The notes under the pieces were generated by a model. The model was not told where the DNA came from and did no database searches. It saw nothing but the letters and a program-made list of their open reading frames with translations. From JAHRAW01 sp965262585 (GTDB lineage: Bacteria; Pseudomonadota; Gammaproteobacteria; Arenicellales; Poriferihabitantaceae): a stretch of DNA of 64,000 nucleotides. Numbering within the stretch: position 1 is the first letter of the stretch; each line of letters begins with the position of its first letter. Location of the stretch: positions 2,046,001 through 2,110,000 of the forward strand of contig OZ253546.1 of the NCBI GenBank assembly GCA_965262585.1, given 5' to 3'. Position numbers and translations under genes: made by a program. This document shows, one piece after another, positions 40,601-46,706 of the stretch.

Positions 40601-41424
40601 CTGGCTATGGAATCGGTGAAGTTGAAATTGACCCGGACGCTGCTAATAATCCCGAAGTCACCGGAGACGCCAAACTAAAAATGTTCGCCTTCGGAATTAA
40701 CAACACCATAACCCCAACTGCCGAGACGATACAACTTCGCCTCAAAAACGAAGTATCCACGGGCCAGTTTGAAGTCTACAGTGCAGGTGGTGCTCATGTG
40801 AGCGTATCGCGATTACGAATGGCCATCGAAGGCAGCAAAGAATATCAAAACGAAATCGGCAATAGATTAACCTCGACCGTTGAAATGGGAATGCGATACG
40901 ACGGCGGAGACGGCGAAAGCACCGGCACAGGAATAGAATTAGGCGGTGCCGTGAGCTATAACAACGGCCACGGAATGCGCATCGAAGGCCGAGCACATTG
41001 GTTGGTGGCACATTCGGAAGAAATTGACGAATGGGGTGTATCCGGTTTAGTCGGCTTAGGCAACGGCATCGCCTCAAAATCCGGCGGCCTATCCTTCACC
41101 CTATCCACCGGCTGGGGCGCCCAAGCAAGCGGTGCGCAACGGCTATGGGATCAGGATGTATCCCAATTCTCCGCCACTCAAAACCAAGCCGCCGCCTATC
41201 TAGAAACCGAACTGAGTTACGGCATGCCCACCTTCTCCGGCCGTGGGTTGATAACGCCGTATAACCGCATAAGAATGACAAACGATGGCACAAGACACTA
41301 CCACTTCGGCACCCACTGGAACCTCGGCACAACCGCCAGCCTAAATCTAGAAGCCGGCCATGAAATAAACCCAGATGGTGAGCCAGCCAACAGCATAAAA
41401 CTAACCGGCAAGTTGGCATTATAA
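28624..41424 (+). CDS. Giant mosaic autotransporter adhesin, probably phase variable
   Basis: The 4,266-residue protein opens with a poly-proline run (7-12) coded by 19 C, then a signal peptide ending about Ala45 (PTAHA). Residues 46-1330 form three composite units. Each has a PKD-like head (HTYA..G.YQVRISGTFPRI), BspA/DUF285-type 25-residue repeats (DMSNMFSNA.SFNQAIGDWDV), a two-Cys segment and a cadherin-like sandwich. Four more cadherin-like domains follow. Residues about 1736-3688 are alternating Ig/PKD-like modules in a near-identical 196-residue period. One more cadherin-like domain and a linker lead to a beta-barrel, about 3906-4266. This is type Va secretion architecture; the barrel ends in Leu rather than the usual Phe/Trp. 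No Shine-Dalgarno sequence is obvious. A role as a surface adhesin is inferred. Confidence 0.88.
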   Translation: MRTQQCPPPPPPSQLSNRRPAGHGLSLVGLLFGLLAMLIVPTAHAVHEFVFTWTTSTPNERVEIPIFEGQAADYAYNIEWGDSGPAFVGQVGRASHVYVTQGEYQVRISGNFPRIYFKDSPHINQLISIDQWGEIPWTSMAGAFDGATNLAGQATDTPNLSNVTDMSNMFSNASSFNQAIGDWDVSNVTNMSDMFSNASSFNNAIGDWDVSKVTDMSNMFSNARAFNQAIGEWDVSNVPDMSGMFSNARSFNQAIGEWDVSNFTDMSGMFSNAHSFNQAIGEWDVGNVTNMSDMFFEATSFNQAIGEWDVGNVTDMTQMFFEARAFNQDIGDWDVSNVIDTKLMFVNAPSFNQDIGKWDVSSVTNMTNMFSGAHAFNQDIGGWDVSSVTSMGGMFGGATAFDQDLGDWDVGRVSNMSGILGGAPLSVDNYDSLLTGWSTIVAGESRLQTRVQFTHPSLQYCSAAAIRGRQTLIDNPNIWNLTDGGLSPDCSDDASLSALSLSSGQFNETFATDVAAYTTFVKSDVVNITVKATPTHASATFDITATTAGGTPLIITDRLVSGLNPGVNHITITVAAQNDATQDYTIVVIRDAPPSSDDFVTTWRTTIPGESITIPITIGGGGYNYLVHWGDGESTRNITGEATHVYAQPGEHRVSISGTFPQIIFHADDDATQLIALNQWGTQSWKSMERAFAGAENMVGLATDTPNLIDVRNMFGMFGGAELFNQDIGHWDVTQVTDMTGMFANAFAFNQDIGNWNVLRVTTMRGMFARRVGSTTTMAFDQDLGGWNVRRVTDMAFMFANSGLSVDNYDALLEGWSQLPLTQGVVFDGGNSTYCFALAARDILTADDGFNWTITDRGLGECSADADLSGLSLSPGSLIETFETDVLDYTVSIDNTITETTITATRSDGSARIEITGTDVYGNALPMTGGTFTGLSLGKNTITIAVTAQNGTTTRTYSIAITRFTIPTIDDFVTTWVLTGSTRNISIPFAGGGYDYSVDWGDGAFTSGHRGLAEHTYASAGTYQVRISGTFPRIAFGGQSNLRFIDQWGTQQWTSMADAFNDATFVNGRASDTPDLSNVTDMSFMFRQAGFFNQDIGDWDVSKVTDMTQMFTSALSFNQDIGDWDVSNVTTMQRMFNVAVNFNQNLGDWDVSSVQNMANMFANNGVLSTANYDALLRGWATIDSDESPLRPNVAFHAGSATYCEVTARGVLTDDAGNNWDITDGGQTTSPCSADANLSDLSLSPGELNETFNTDVLDYTASFENILTATTITATPRNEKAVFRITGIAADNTPLAVSDTTVSGLTVGANDITITVIAQTGVSLDYTITVTRAASAIATLSGLELSGSELDPLFETGTLDYTAGIANDVTNAVIIATPTDPTASIAITGSNSTDTKLPVNGMTVSGLRVGVNDITVTVTAQNGIAQTIYTITVTRDQSSVATLSTLVLSDGVLDPVFDSDTLEYAAGVDNGVEMLTVTPTVTDDTATIMVNTVAVNSGEASDAIALTTGANTITIVVTAEDDTIKTYIIMVTRAQSSVATLSTLVLSDGVLDPVFDSDTLEYAADVDNGVAMLTVTPTVSDDTATITVDTVVVNSGEASGDIDLTVGDNTITIVVTAEDTTTINTYILTITRLRSSDASLSELSLSTGELNETFAPATTGYTTSVIETITSTTITATPTDPNATAAITGTAADGVTPLTINDTIVSDLTVGANTITITVTAENATTQAYTITFTVNTAPTANAGLDQSVDEGVMVTLDGNASDDPEDQTLTFLWTQVGASTVSLTNAAMTTATFTAPTQLLTDLMLTFSLTVTEPSGQTGSDTVIITVTAGINDPPTADAGADQSVDEGVMVTLDGSASDDPEDQTLTFAWTQVGASTVNLSSTTAERPTFTAPTELLTDLTLTFSLTVNDGVNISAAADTVIITITAGNNDLPIVEAGNPQTVAEGASVTLTGSGTDPEGQTLTFLWTQVDTSTVSLTNPTMTTATFTAPTQLVNNVLLTFRLTATEPSGGQSGNDMVVITVTAGINDPPTADAGPDQSVDEGMMVTLDGSASDDPEDQTLTFMWTQTGSTSTVNLSSTTAERPTFDAPDELLTDLTLTFSLTVSDGMNTSAAADTVVITITAGPNDPPIVEAGNPQTVGEGASVTLTGSATDPEGQTLTFLWTQVDTSTVSLTNPTMTTATFTAPTQLANNLLLTFRLTATEPSGGQSGSDMVVITVTAGTNDPPTADAGPDQSVDEGAMVTLDGSASDDPEDQTLTFAWTQVGSTSTVSLSSATAERPTFDAPNELLTDVTLTFSLTVSDGMNTSAAADTVVITITAGPNDPPIVEAGNPQTVAEGASVTLTGSATDPEGQTLTFLWTQVDTATVSLTNPTMTTATFTAPTQLVNNVLLTFRLTATEPGDVQSGMDMVVITVTAGTNDPPTADAGPDQSVDEGAMVTLDGSASDDPENQTLTFAWTQVGSTSTVNLSSATAERPTFDAPDELLTDVTLTFSLTVSDGMNTSAAADTVIITVTAGPNDPPIVEAGNPQTVAEGASVTLTGSGTDPEGQTLTFLWTQVDTSTVSLTNPTMTTATFTAPTQLVNNVLLTFRLTATEPSDVQSGMDMVVITVTAGINDPPTADAGPDQSVDEGTMVTLDGSSSDDPEDQTLTFAWTQVGASTVNLSSATAERPTFDAPDELLTDVTLTFSLTVSDGMNTSAAADTVVITITAGPNDPPIVEAGNPQTVGEGASVTLTGSGTDPEGQTLTFLWTQVDTSTVSLTNPTMTTATFTAPTQLANNVLLTFRLTATEPSGGQSGNDMVVITVTAGINDPPTADAGPDQSVDEGMMVTLDGSASDDPEDQTLTFAWTQTGSTSTVNLSSATAERPTFDAPDELLTDVTLTFSLTVSDGMNTSAAADTVIITVTAGNNDPPIVEAGNPQTVGEGASVTLTGSATDPEGQTLTFLWTQVDTSTVSLTNPTMTTATFTAPTQLANNVLLTFRLTATEPSGGQSGSDMVVITVTAGTNDPPTADAGPDQSVGEGVMVTLDGSASDDPEDQTLTFAWTQTGSTSTVNLSSATAERPTFDAPDELLTDLTLTFSLTVSDGMNTSAAADTVIITVTAGNNDPPIVEAGNPQTVGEGASVTLTGSATDPEGQTLTFLWTQVDTATVSLTNAAMTTATFTAPTQLVNNVLLTFRLTATEPSGGQSGNDMVVITVTAGTNDPPTADAGPDQSVDEGAMVTLDGSASDDPEDQTLTFAWTQVGASTVSLSSATAERPTFDAPDELLTDLTLTFSLTVSDGMNTSAAADTVVITVTAGPNDPPIVEAGTPQTVGEGTPVTLTGSGTDPEGQTLTFLWTQVDTSTVSLTNPTMTTATFTAPTQLANNVLLTFRLTATEPGDVQSGNDMVVITVTAGTNDPPTADAGPDQSVDEGVMVTLDGRASDDPEDQTLTFAWTQVGSTSTVNLSSATAERPTFDAPDELLTDLTLTFSLTVSDGMNTSAAADTVVITVTAGNNDPPIVEAGNPQTVGEGTPVTLTGSGTDPEGQTLTFAWTQVNTSTVVLANATTTTATFTAPTQLVNNLLLTFRLTATEPSGGQSGNDTVIITVTAGPNDAPIVEAGDPQTVGEGASVTLTGSGTDPEGQIPLTFMWTQVGASTVVLMNAATTTATFTAPTQLANDLLLTFRLTATEPSGGQSGNDMVVITVTRAAPSLSGDATLSDLTMSTGTLSPNFDSTIDAYTADVDNEVTILTVTPTATDDTATIRVDGGGNSGANVVASGTASGAIALTAGKNTITIAVTAQDNTPKNYTIMVMQKPTVQIDNLIDNLTEHLAVNEFILPDAARAIVDNIVQAVGNRISASDSNAAVGTGSFQFGGGNSLHGILVNNGRDVQNDSFDWKKLMGNSSFVMPLNAVDSDGNTVGNTTIWGNGSYVNLSGGGSGEVKWDGDLGGIILGIDTKPHSDLLLGLSVSQTAGSFDYTHIDGDKGTYKTDLTSITPYVDWKSGNFDLWATAGYGIGEVEIDPDAANNPEVTGDAKLKMFAFGINNTITPTAETIQLRLKNEVSTGQFEVYSAGGAHVSVSRLRMAIEGSKEYQNEIGNRLTSTVEMGMRYDGGDGESTGTGIELGGAVSYNNGHGMRIEGRAHWLVAHSEEIDEWGVSGLVGLGNGIASKSGGLSFTLSTGWGAQASGAQRLWDQDVSQFSATQNQAAAYLETELSYGMPTFSGRGLITPYNRIRMTNDGTRHYHFGTHWNLGTTASLNLEAGHEINPDGEPANSIKLTGKLAL
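28641..28659 (+). repeat. Poly-C tract (19 C) inside the autotransporter start region
   Basis: Nineteen C in a row lie between the start codon(s) and the signal peptide. ATG 28624 is in frame with the rest of the gene at 19 C. A second ATG at 28638 would be in frame at 18 C. At 17 or 20 C neither is in frame and both meet a stop within a few codons. Such long homopolymers slip during replication and are classic phase-variation switches. Confidence 0.85.
29101..29890 (+). repeat. 75-bp coding repeats (BspA/DUF285 type), first array
   Basis: About ten copies of a 75-bp unit code for DMSxMFxxAxSFNQAIGxWDVSNVT-type repeats; GATGTGAG recurs every 75 bp (29173, 29248, 29323 and on). Shorter arrays of about four units each follow in the second (30740-31030) and third (31850-32110) composite units. 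Confidence 0.85.
33833..39690 (+). repeat. 588-bp tandem array coding Ig/PKD-like pairs
   Basis: Two module types alternate: ADAGPDQSVDEG...DDPEDQTLTF and VEAGNPQTVGEG...DPEGQTLTF. There are ten of each. The marker ATTGTCGA(A/G) recurs at 34423, 35011, 35599, 36187, 36772, 37360, 37948, 38533 and 39121, that is, every 588 or 585 bp, then at 39412. Copies are nearly identical at DNA level, so copy number can change by recombination and the region is prone to assembly collapse. Confidence 0.92.
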
Positions 41425-41820
41425 AGAGCGGCTACGCCGACATGTTTTCACTGGATTCCCGCCTACGTGGGAATGACGGGTTATATTTTTCTTCGTAGGG
41501 ACAGGCCCCGTGCCTGTCCAGATTGCCACCGGCAATCCCACTCCGCATAATGAGCGGCTTACGCCGCTTCGGACAGGCACAGGGGCCTGTCCCTACGAAG
41601 CCTGACAGTTATCGGTCACCGCCATTCCCCACCCATCATCATTCCCGCGCAACTGGAATCCAGTCGAACAATCCCCGGCGTAGCCGGACATCATAATGAG
41701 CGGCTTACGCCGCTGTGGACAGGTCGCGACCTGTCCCTACGGGGTGGCGAGTGAGGAATTATTTCAATTCGTCATTCCCGCGAAAGCGGGGGAAAATCGC
41801 CGGGAGCGGTTGCAGGTTTA
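41425..41820. repeat. Dense cluster of dispersed palindromic repeats
   Basis: The 463-bp gap after the autotransporter holds several copies of both repeat families. ATTCCCGCCTACGTGGGAAT is at 41455-41474, and degenerate palindromes begin near 41640 and 41774. GGACAGGC-type repeats lie at about 41497-41519, 41573-41594 and 41713-41737. The AGCGGCTTACGCCGCT element occurs twice. No gene is visible. The last 50 bp hold the groEL terminator. Confidence 0.85.
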
Positions 41821-41835
41821 AGTATGTTATTCCAT

Positions 41836-41861
41836 AAAAAAGGCCCCGCCGTAGCGGGGCC
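41836..41861 (-). terminator. Intrinsic terminator of groES-groEL
   Basis: On the minus strand GGCCCCGC and GCGGGGCC form a perfect 8-bp stem around TACG, followed by six T. It lies 26 bp after the groEL stop. Confidence 0.9.
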
Positions 41862-41887
41862 TTTGCAATATAGCGTTGACCGGGCGT

Positions 41888-43531
41888 TTACATCATGCCG
41901 CCCATACCGCCCATGCCGCCGCCCATGTCGGGCATTGCCGGGGCCGGCTTGTCTTCGGGGAGTTCGGCCACCATTGCTTCGGTGGTAATCAGCAGGCCGG
42001 CAATAGAGGCTGCGTTTTGCAGCGCCGCGCGGGTTACCTTGGTGGGGTCGAGAATGCCCATTTCGATCATGTCGCCGTATTCGCCGGTGGCGGCGTTGTA
42101 GCCGAAGTTACCGGTGTTCTCCGCCACTTTGTTGAGGATGACGGAAGAGTCTTCGCCGGCGTTGGCAACGATCTGGCGCAACGGCTCCTGCAGGGAGCGC
42201 AGCGTGATCTTGATGCCCATATCTTGGTCGGCGTTGTCACCGGTGACCTTGGCGACGCTTTTGGCGCAACGCACCAGCGCCGAGCCGCCGCCCGGAACAA
42301 CTCCTTCCTCCACCGCCGCACGAGTGGCGTGCAGGGCGTCTTCTACGCGGGCTTTTTTCTCCTTCATTTCCACTTCGGTGGCAGCGCCGACCTTAATTAC
42401 CGCTACGCCGCCGGCCAGTTTGGCCACGCGCTCTTGCATTTTTTCGCGGTCGTAGTCGCTGGTTGCCTCTTCGATCTGGGTGCGGATCTGGTTGACCCGC
42501 GCCTCGATGTCGCCGTGGCTGCCGGCACCGTCGATAACGGTGGAATTTTCTTTGGAGATTTGGATGCGCTTGGCTTGGCCGAGATCATCGAGGGTTGCGC
42601 TCTCGAGGCTCATGCCAACTTCTTCGCTAATCACCTGCCCGCCGGTCAAAATCGCGATGTCTTGAAGCATCGCTTTGCGGCGGTCGCCGAAGCCGGGTGC
42701 CTTGACCGCACACACCTTGACGATGCCACGGATGTTGTTGACCACCAACGTTGCCAGTGCTTCGCCGTCTACATCTTCGGCGATGACCATCAACGGGCGG
42801 CTCGATTTGGCGACCGCTTCGAGGGTCGGCAACAAGTCGCGGATGTTGGAGATTTTTTTGTCGTAGATCAGCACATACGGGCTTTCGAGATTGACCGCCA
42901 TGCTGTCTTGATCGTTGATGAAGTAAGGCGACAGGTAGCCGCGATCGAACTGCATGCCTTCGACCACTTCGAGTTCGTTTTCGAGGGTGTTGCCTTCTTC
43001 GACGGTGATCACCCCTTCTTTGCCGACTTTCTCCATCGCCTCAGCGATGATGTTGCCGACGTTGGCATCAGCGTTAGCCGATACCGTGCCTACTTGGGCG
43101 ATTTCCTTGTGGTCAGCACAGGGACGGGAGAGTTTCTTGAGGTCCTTGACCGCCGCCACAACGGCTTTGTCAATTCCGCGCTTTAAATCCATGGGATTCA
43201 TCCCGGCGGCTACCGCTTTCAGGCCTTCGTATACGATGGACTGAGATAGCACGGTGGCAGTGGTGGTGCCGTCGCCGGCGTCGTCGGAGGTCTTGGAAGC
43301 TACTTCCTTGACCATCTGCGCGCCCATGTTTTCAAGTTTGTCTTTGAGTTCGATTTCCTTGGCCACCGAAACACCGTCTTTGGTGACGGTGGGGGCGCCG
43401 AAGGATTTATCCAGCACCACGTTCCGGCCTTTGGGGCCCAGGGTTATTTTTACGGCGTCCGCCAGGGTGTTGATGCCCCGCAGCATACGCGCACGCGCGT
43501 TTTCGCCGAATACGACTTCTTTTGCAGCCAT
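41888..43531 (-). CDS. groL: Chaperonin GroEL (Hsp60)
   Basis: The 547-residue subunit forms the 14-mer folding chamber that works with GroES and ATP. It begins AAKEVVFGENARARMLRGINTLADAVK, has the nucleotide-site DGTTTATVL, and ends with the flexible GGMGGMGGMM tail. It follows groES by 40 bp with a GAGGAGT ribosome-binding site and is closed by an intrinsic terminator. Control is probably through the CIRCE operator upstream of groES. Confidence 0.98.
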   Translation of the reverse strand: MAAKEVVFGENARARMLRGINTLADAVKITLGPKGRNVVLDKSFGAPTVTKDGVSVAKEIELKDKLENMGAQMVKEVASKTSDDAGDGTTTATVLSQSIVYEGLKAVAAGMNPMDLKRGIDKAVVAAVKDLKKLSRPCADHKEIAQVGTVSANADANVGNIIAEAMEKVGKEGVITVEEGNTLENELEVVEGMQFDRGYLSPYFINDQDSMAVNLESPYVLIYDKKISNIRDLLPTLEAVAKSSRPLMVIAEDVDGEALATLVVNNIRGIVKVCAVKAPGFGDRRKAMLQDIAILTGGQVISEEVGMSLESATLDDLGQAKRIQISKENSTVIDGAGSHGDIEARVNQIRTQIEEATSDYDREKMQERVAKLAGGVAVIKVGAATEVEMKEKKARVEDALHATRAAVEEGVVPGGGSALVRCAKSVAKVTGDNADQDMGIKITLRSLQEPLRQIVANAGEDSSVILNKVAENTGNFGYNAATGEYGDMIEMGILDPTKVTRAALQNAASIAGLLITTEAMVAELPEDKPAPAMPDMGGGMGGMGGMM

Positions 43532-43571
43532 TGTTTACTCCTCGTTAAAAATTAGTAGGTTACTGTGTGAA

Positions 43572-43862
43572 TCAGCCTTCGATGACACCCATGATGTCAT
43601 CTTCGCGCATCACCAGTATTTCTTCGCCATCGATCCTGACTTCGGTGCCGGAATATTTTCCAAACAGCACCTTGTCGCCGACTTTGACGTCGAGACCTCG
43701 TTGTTCGCCGTTATCGAGCACCTTGCCGTTGCCCACCGCGAGAATCTCCCCTTGCATGGGTTTTTCGGCTGCGGAATCGGGGATCACAATGCCACCCGGG
43801 CTGGTTCGCTCGTCTTCGATGCGTCGAACGACGACGCGGTCATGAAGCGGACGGATATTCAT
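43572..43862 (-). CDS. groS: Co-chaperonin GroES (Hsp10)
   Basis: The 96-residue co-chaperonin caps GroEL. It starts NIRPLHDRVVVRRIE and carries the mobile loop ERTSPGGIVIPDSAAEKPM. It is first in the groES-groEL operon, about 70 bp downstream of a perfect CIRCE operator. An AGGAGAGAAG ribosome-binding site precedes the ATG. Confidence 0.98.
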   Translation of the reverse strand: MNIRPLHDRVVVRRIEDERTSPGGIVIPDSAAEKPMQGEILAVGNGKVLDNGEQRGLDVKVGDKVLFGKYSGTEVRIDGEEILVMREDDIMGVIEG

Positions 43863-43934
43863 ACGCTCTTCTCTCCTCGTGAAAGTTGAAGGTAAAACGA
43901 AAATTTTGGCGGCGCCGGGGATTTTGCCCCATTA

Positions 43935-43961
43935 TTAGCACTCGCCGCGTGTGAGTGCTAA
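43935..43961. promoter_or_regulatory. CIRCE operator (HrcA binding site)
   Basis: TTAGCACTC-N9-GAGTGCTAA is a perfect match to the CIRCE inverted repeat. It lies between the groES promoter and start codon, so HrcA is expected to repress the operon and release it on heat shock. hrcA itself is not in the window. Confidence 0.96.
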
Positions 43962-43988
43962 TAATAGCGTCTGAATTTCATAAATCAA
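43961..43988 (-). promoter_or_regulatory. Likely sigma70-type groES promoter overlapping CIRCE
   Basis: On the minus strand TTGATT (43988-43983) and TATTAT (43966-43961) are 16 bp apart. The -10 touches the CIRCE palindrome, which fits repression by HrcA. Confidence 0.55.
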
Positions 43989-44061
43989 TGGTGTATGGAG
44001 AAAAAATTGCCAAAATGTCGATATTTTTCCCCGTCGACGGCGTTCACGGGCCGAAAAATGC

Positions 44062-44511
44062 TTATTCTTCGTCGACTTTCCGGTAATCCGCATCGATGAC
44101 CCGCCCGTGTTTGGCGGAGGACGGCGTGGCCGGGCCGACCGTGGATTTCATGATGGCGCCGAATATTCCGCGCGCCATTACCTGGCCGATAATCTTTCGC
44201 CGCAACGGCGGAATCAGCAATATGAAGCCTACGGCGTCGGTAAAAAATCCCGGCGTCAGCAGCAGCGCACCGGCGGCAAACAACACCAGCCCTTCCAGCA
44301 TTTCCAGTGCTGGCAGGTTGCCGCGCGCCAACTGCATCTGCACCCGGACGAAGGTGGAAAACCCCTGGGCGCGCACCAAAGCCGCGCCAAGCACCGCGGT
44401 GAACACCACCAGCAGAATGGTCAGCCCGGCGCCGACCATGCCGCCGACCTTGATCAAAAAATAAATTTCCGCCACAGGAACCAGCAGAAACATCAGGAAA
44501 AAGAATTTCAT
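44062..44511 (-). CDS. fxsA: FxsA family membrane protein
   Basis: The 149-residue inner membrane protein matches FxsA, known in E. coli for relieving exclusion of phage T7 by the F factor when overexpressed. The start MKFFFLMFLLVPVAEIYFLIKVGG and the later ALLLTPGFFTDAVGFILLIPPLR are family hallmarks. ATG 44511 is chosen because it gives this start and has GGAGG in front of it; the longer open frame upstream has no family match. It lies upstream of groES on the same strand. Confidence 0.85.
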   Translation of the reverse strand: MKFFFLMFLLVPVAEIYFLIKVGGMVGAGLTILLVVFTAVLGAALVRAQGFSTFVRVQMQLARGNLPALEMLEGLVLFAAGALLLTPGFFTDAVGFILLIPPLRRKIIGQVMARGIFGAIMKSTVGPATPSSAKHGRVIDADYRKVDEE

Positions 44512-44791
44512 CAAACCGCCTCCGCCATGCGCGTTTTTGGAAACAGACCGTGCGCCTGGGATGATGGGCACGGGGAATCCGCCGATATTTCTCGACAACG
44601 GGCCCCATTCGGCAGGTAGCCACTGAAACTAGTTTTACGAAAAGACTTCAATATCGGATAAAATGAGCGTGCTCAATAGGTATTATATGGGGAGTGCGCG
44701 GGAAAATTCCAGAGACTGGCGCCGCCGGTCTCGAACTATCGTGTCCGGTCTTATTCCCCCCGGACGCCGATCTTCACCACCAGCCGCTACG

Positions 44792-46699
44792 ATGAAAACC
44801 AAACTGCTACTGCCATTATTATTTTTCGGCTTTTTTTGCGCCGCCGCCAACGCCGGCCACGACAAAGCCCCGACGCTGCTGCCCGCAGACCAAGCCTCTG
44901 CTGTCAGCACCGTTGCGGCAGAGACTGCAGAGACTGCGGGCACCTTGGAACAACTGCGCGCCCTCATCGGCGCGGACTTTGAGCAGCCGGAATTTCTCGA
45001 TGTGGACGACGCCTTCCAACTTGAGATTACCGGCGTTGCGCCCAATCGCCTTGAGGCGGCGTTCACGGTCGCCGATGGATATTATTTGTATCGCGACAAA
45101 ATCCACTTCAGCAGCGAAGGCGAAGTACGCGTGGTGGGAGATGAATTGCCTGCCGGGGAGGTCAAGAAGGATGCGTATTTCGGCGAAATCGCGGTGTTCA
45201 AACACGACTTCTCAACGCCCATCACCTTGCAACGCCCCGGCCCGGCTGCCGTACTCAACCTCCACGCCACCTATCAGGGATGCGCGGAAGATGGCATCTG
45301 CTATTCACCGGTCGCCAAAACCTTCACCCTGAAACTGCCGGAAATTATCTCAAGCGCGTTGGCCGAGGACAGCGGAGACCGGCAACCGACCCCAGACAAC
45401 GCCGCCTTCTCCACGGGTTTGCCCGGCATCCTGCTGGGCGCATTTCTGGCCGGATTGCTGTTGACCTTTACCCCGTGCGTGTTGCCGATGCTGCCGATCC
45501 TGTCCGCGGTCATCGCCGGCCAGGGGGCGAACATCACCAGAGCCAAAGGGGGCACTCTGGCATTGGCCTATGTGCTCGGCACCACGGTGCCGTATGCCGC
45601 CATCGGTGCCCTCGCCGGTGCCACCGGGGAGCAACTGCAGGCGTATTTCCAGAACATCTGGGCAATCGGAATTTTCGCGGCGGTGCTGACGGCCATGGCA
45701 CTCTCCATGTTCGGCGTTTTCACCGTCCGAATGCCTTCATTTATTCAATCGGCATGGCAAAACAAGGCGCGCGGCTTGAGCGGTTCGTTGCCGCCGGTGT
45801 TTGTACTCGGCGCCGTGTCGGCGGTGATCGTCAGCGCCTGCGTATCGCCGGTTTTAATCTCCTTCCTGGGGGTCGCCATATCCGCGGGCGATCCCTGGCT
45901 CGGCGCATGGATGATGGCGGTGATGGCACTGGGCATGGGGCTTCCGCTAATCGCGCTGGGGCTGGGCGCAGGCCATATTCTCCCCAAAGCCGGGCAATGG
46001 ATGGAAACCGTCAACCACCTATTCGGCGTGCTACTCATCGCGGTTGCGATTTATTTGCTGGGTGCCTTGCCCGAGGTGCCGGTGCTACTACTGTGGGGGG
46101 CGTTTTTTATCATCCTCGGCGTTTATCTGGGCGCGACCCAACCAGCCCCGAAACAAGTTAGCGGATGGCGGCAATTCATGAAAGGCCTGGGCGTAGTCCT
46201 GCTCATTTGGGGGGCGGCTGCGTTGATCGGGGGATTTTTGGGTGAACGAGATCTGCTCAAGCCGCTGCCCGCCGGGCTGTTTTCCACCGCCGACCCGGAA
46301 GCCGCGCAACCCGGTGGGGCGCAATCGGCATCGCTTTTTACCCCGGTCGGCAATGTCGCTGAACTAGAACGGCAATTCGCGCACGCCGCCGATGAAAACA
46401 AACTGGTGCTGGTGGACTACTATGCCGACTGGTGCGTGGACTGCGCGCGCATGGAAAAAACCACCTTCCGCGACCCCGGCGTGCGGGAAATTTTGCAAAA
46501 CAATTTCGTCTCGCTACAAGTGGACGTAACCAACCCCCGCCGCAAAGATGCCAAAGCGTTGAAAAAACGCTACAAAGTATTCGGCCCGCCGGCGGTTCTG
46601 TTCTTTGATCGAGACGGCGTTGAACTCAAAGACCAACACTTCTACGGCTATCGCAACAGCACCGATTTCCACGCCCTGATCACCACTTTATCGCAGTGA
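44792..46699 (+). CDS. dsbD: Thiol:disulfide interchange protein DsbD
   Basis: The 635-residue protein brings reducing power from cytoplasmic thioredoxin to the periplasm. Parts in order are: a signal peptide (KLLLPLLFFGFFCAAANA), the N-terminal alpha domain with a cysteine pair around YQGCAEDGICYSP, eight membrane segments with TPCVLPMLPIL and SACVSPV cysteines, and a C-terminal thioredoxin domain with CVDC at 548-551. ATG 44792 is chosen because it starts the signal peptide. A thioredoxin-like lipoprotein or anchored reductase gene follows 7 bp later. Confidence 0.93.
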   Translation: MKTKLLLPLLFFGFFCAAANAGHDKAPTLLPADQASAVSTVAAETAETAGTLEQLRALIGADFEQPEFLDVDDAFQLEITGVAPNRLEAAFTVADGYYLYRDKIHFSSEGEVRVVGDELPAGEVKKDAYFGEIAVFKHDFSTPITLQRPGPAAVLNLHATYQGCAEDGICYSPVAKTFTLKLPEIISSALAEDSGDRQPTPDNAAFSTGLPGILLGAFLAGLLLTFTPCVLPMLPILSAVIAGQGANITRAKGGTLALAYVLGTTVPYAAIGALAGATGEQLQAYFQNIWAIGIFAAVLTAMALSMFGVFTVRMPSFIQSAWQNKARGLSGSLPPVFVLGAVSAVIVSACVSPVLISFLGVAISAGDPWLGAWMMAVMALGMGLPLIALGLGAGHILPKAGQWMETVNHLFGVLLIAVAIYLLGALPEVPVLLLWGAFFIILGVYLGATQPAPKQVSGWRQFMKGLGVVLLIWGAAALIGGFLGERDLLKPLPAGLFSTADPEAAQPGGAQSASLFTPVGNVAELERQFAHAADENKLVLVDYYADWCVDCARMEKTTFRDPGVREILQNNFVSLQVDVTNPRRKDAKALKKRYKVFGPPAVLFFDRDGVELKDQHFYGYRNSTDFHALITTLSQ

Positions 46700-46706
46700 A
46701 ATCCTC

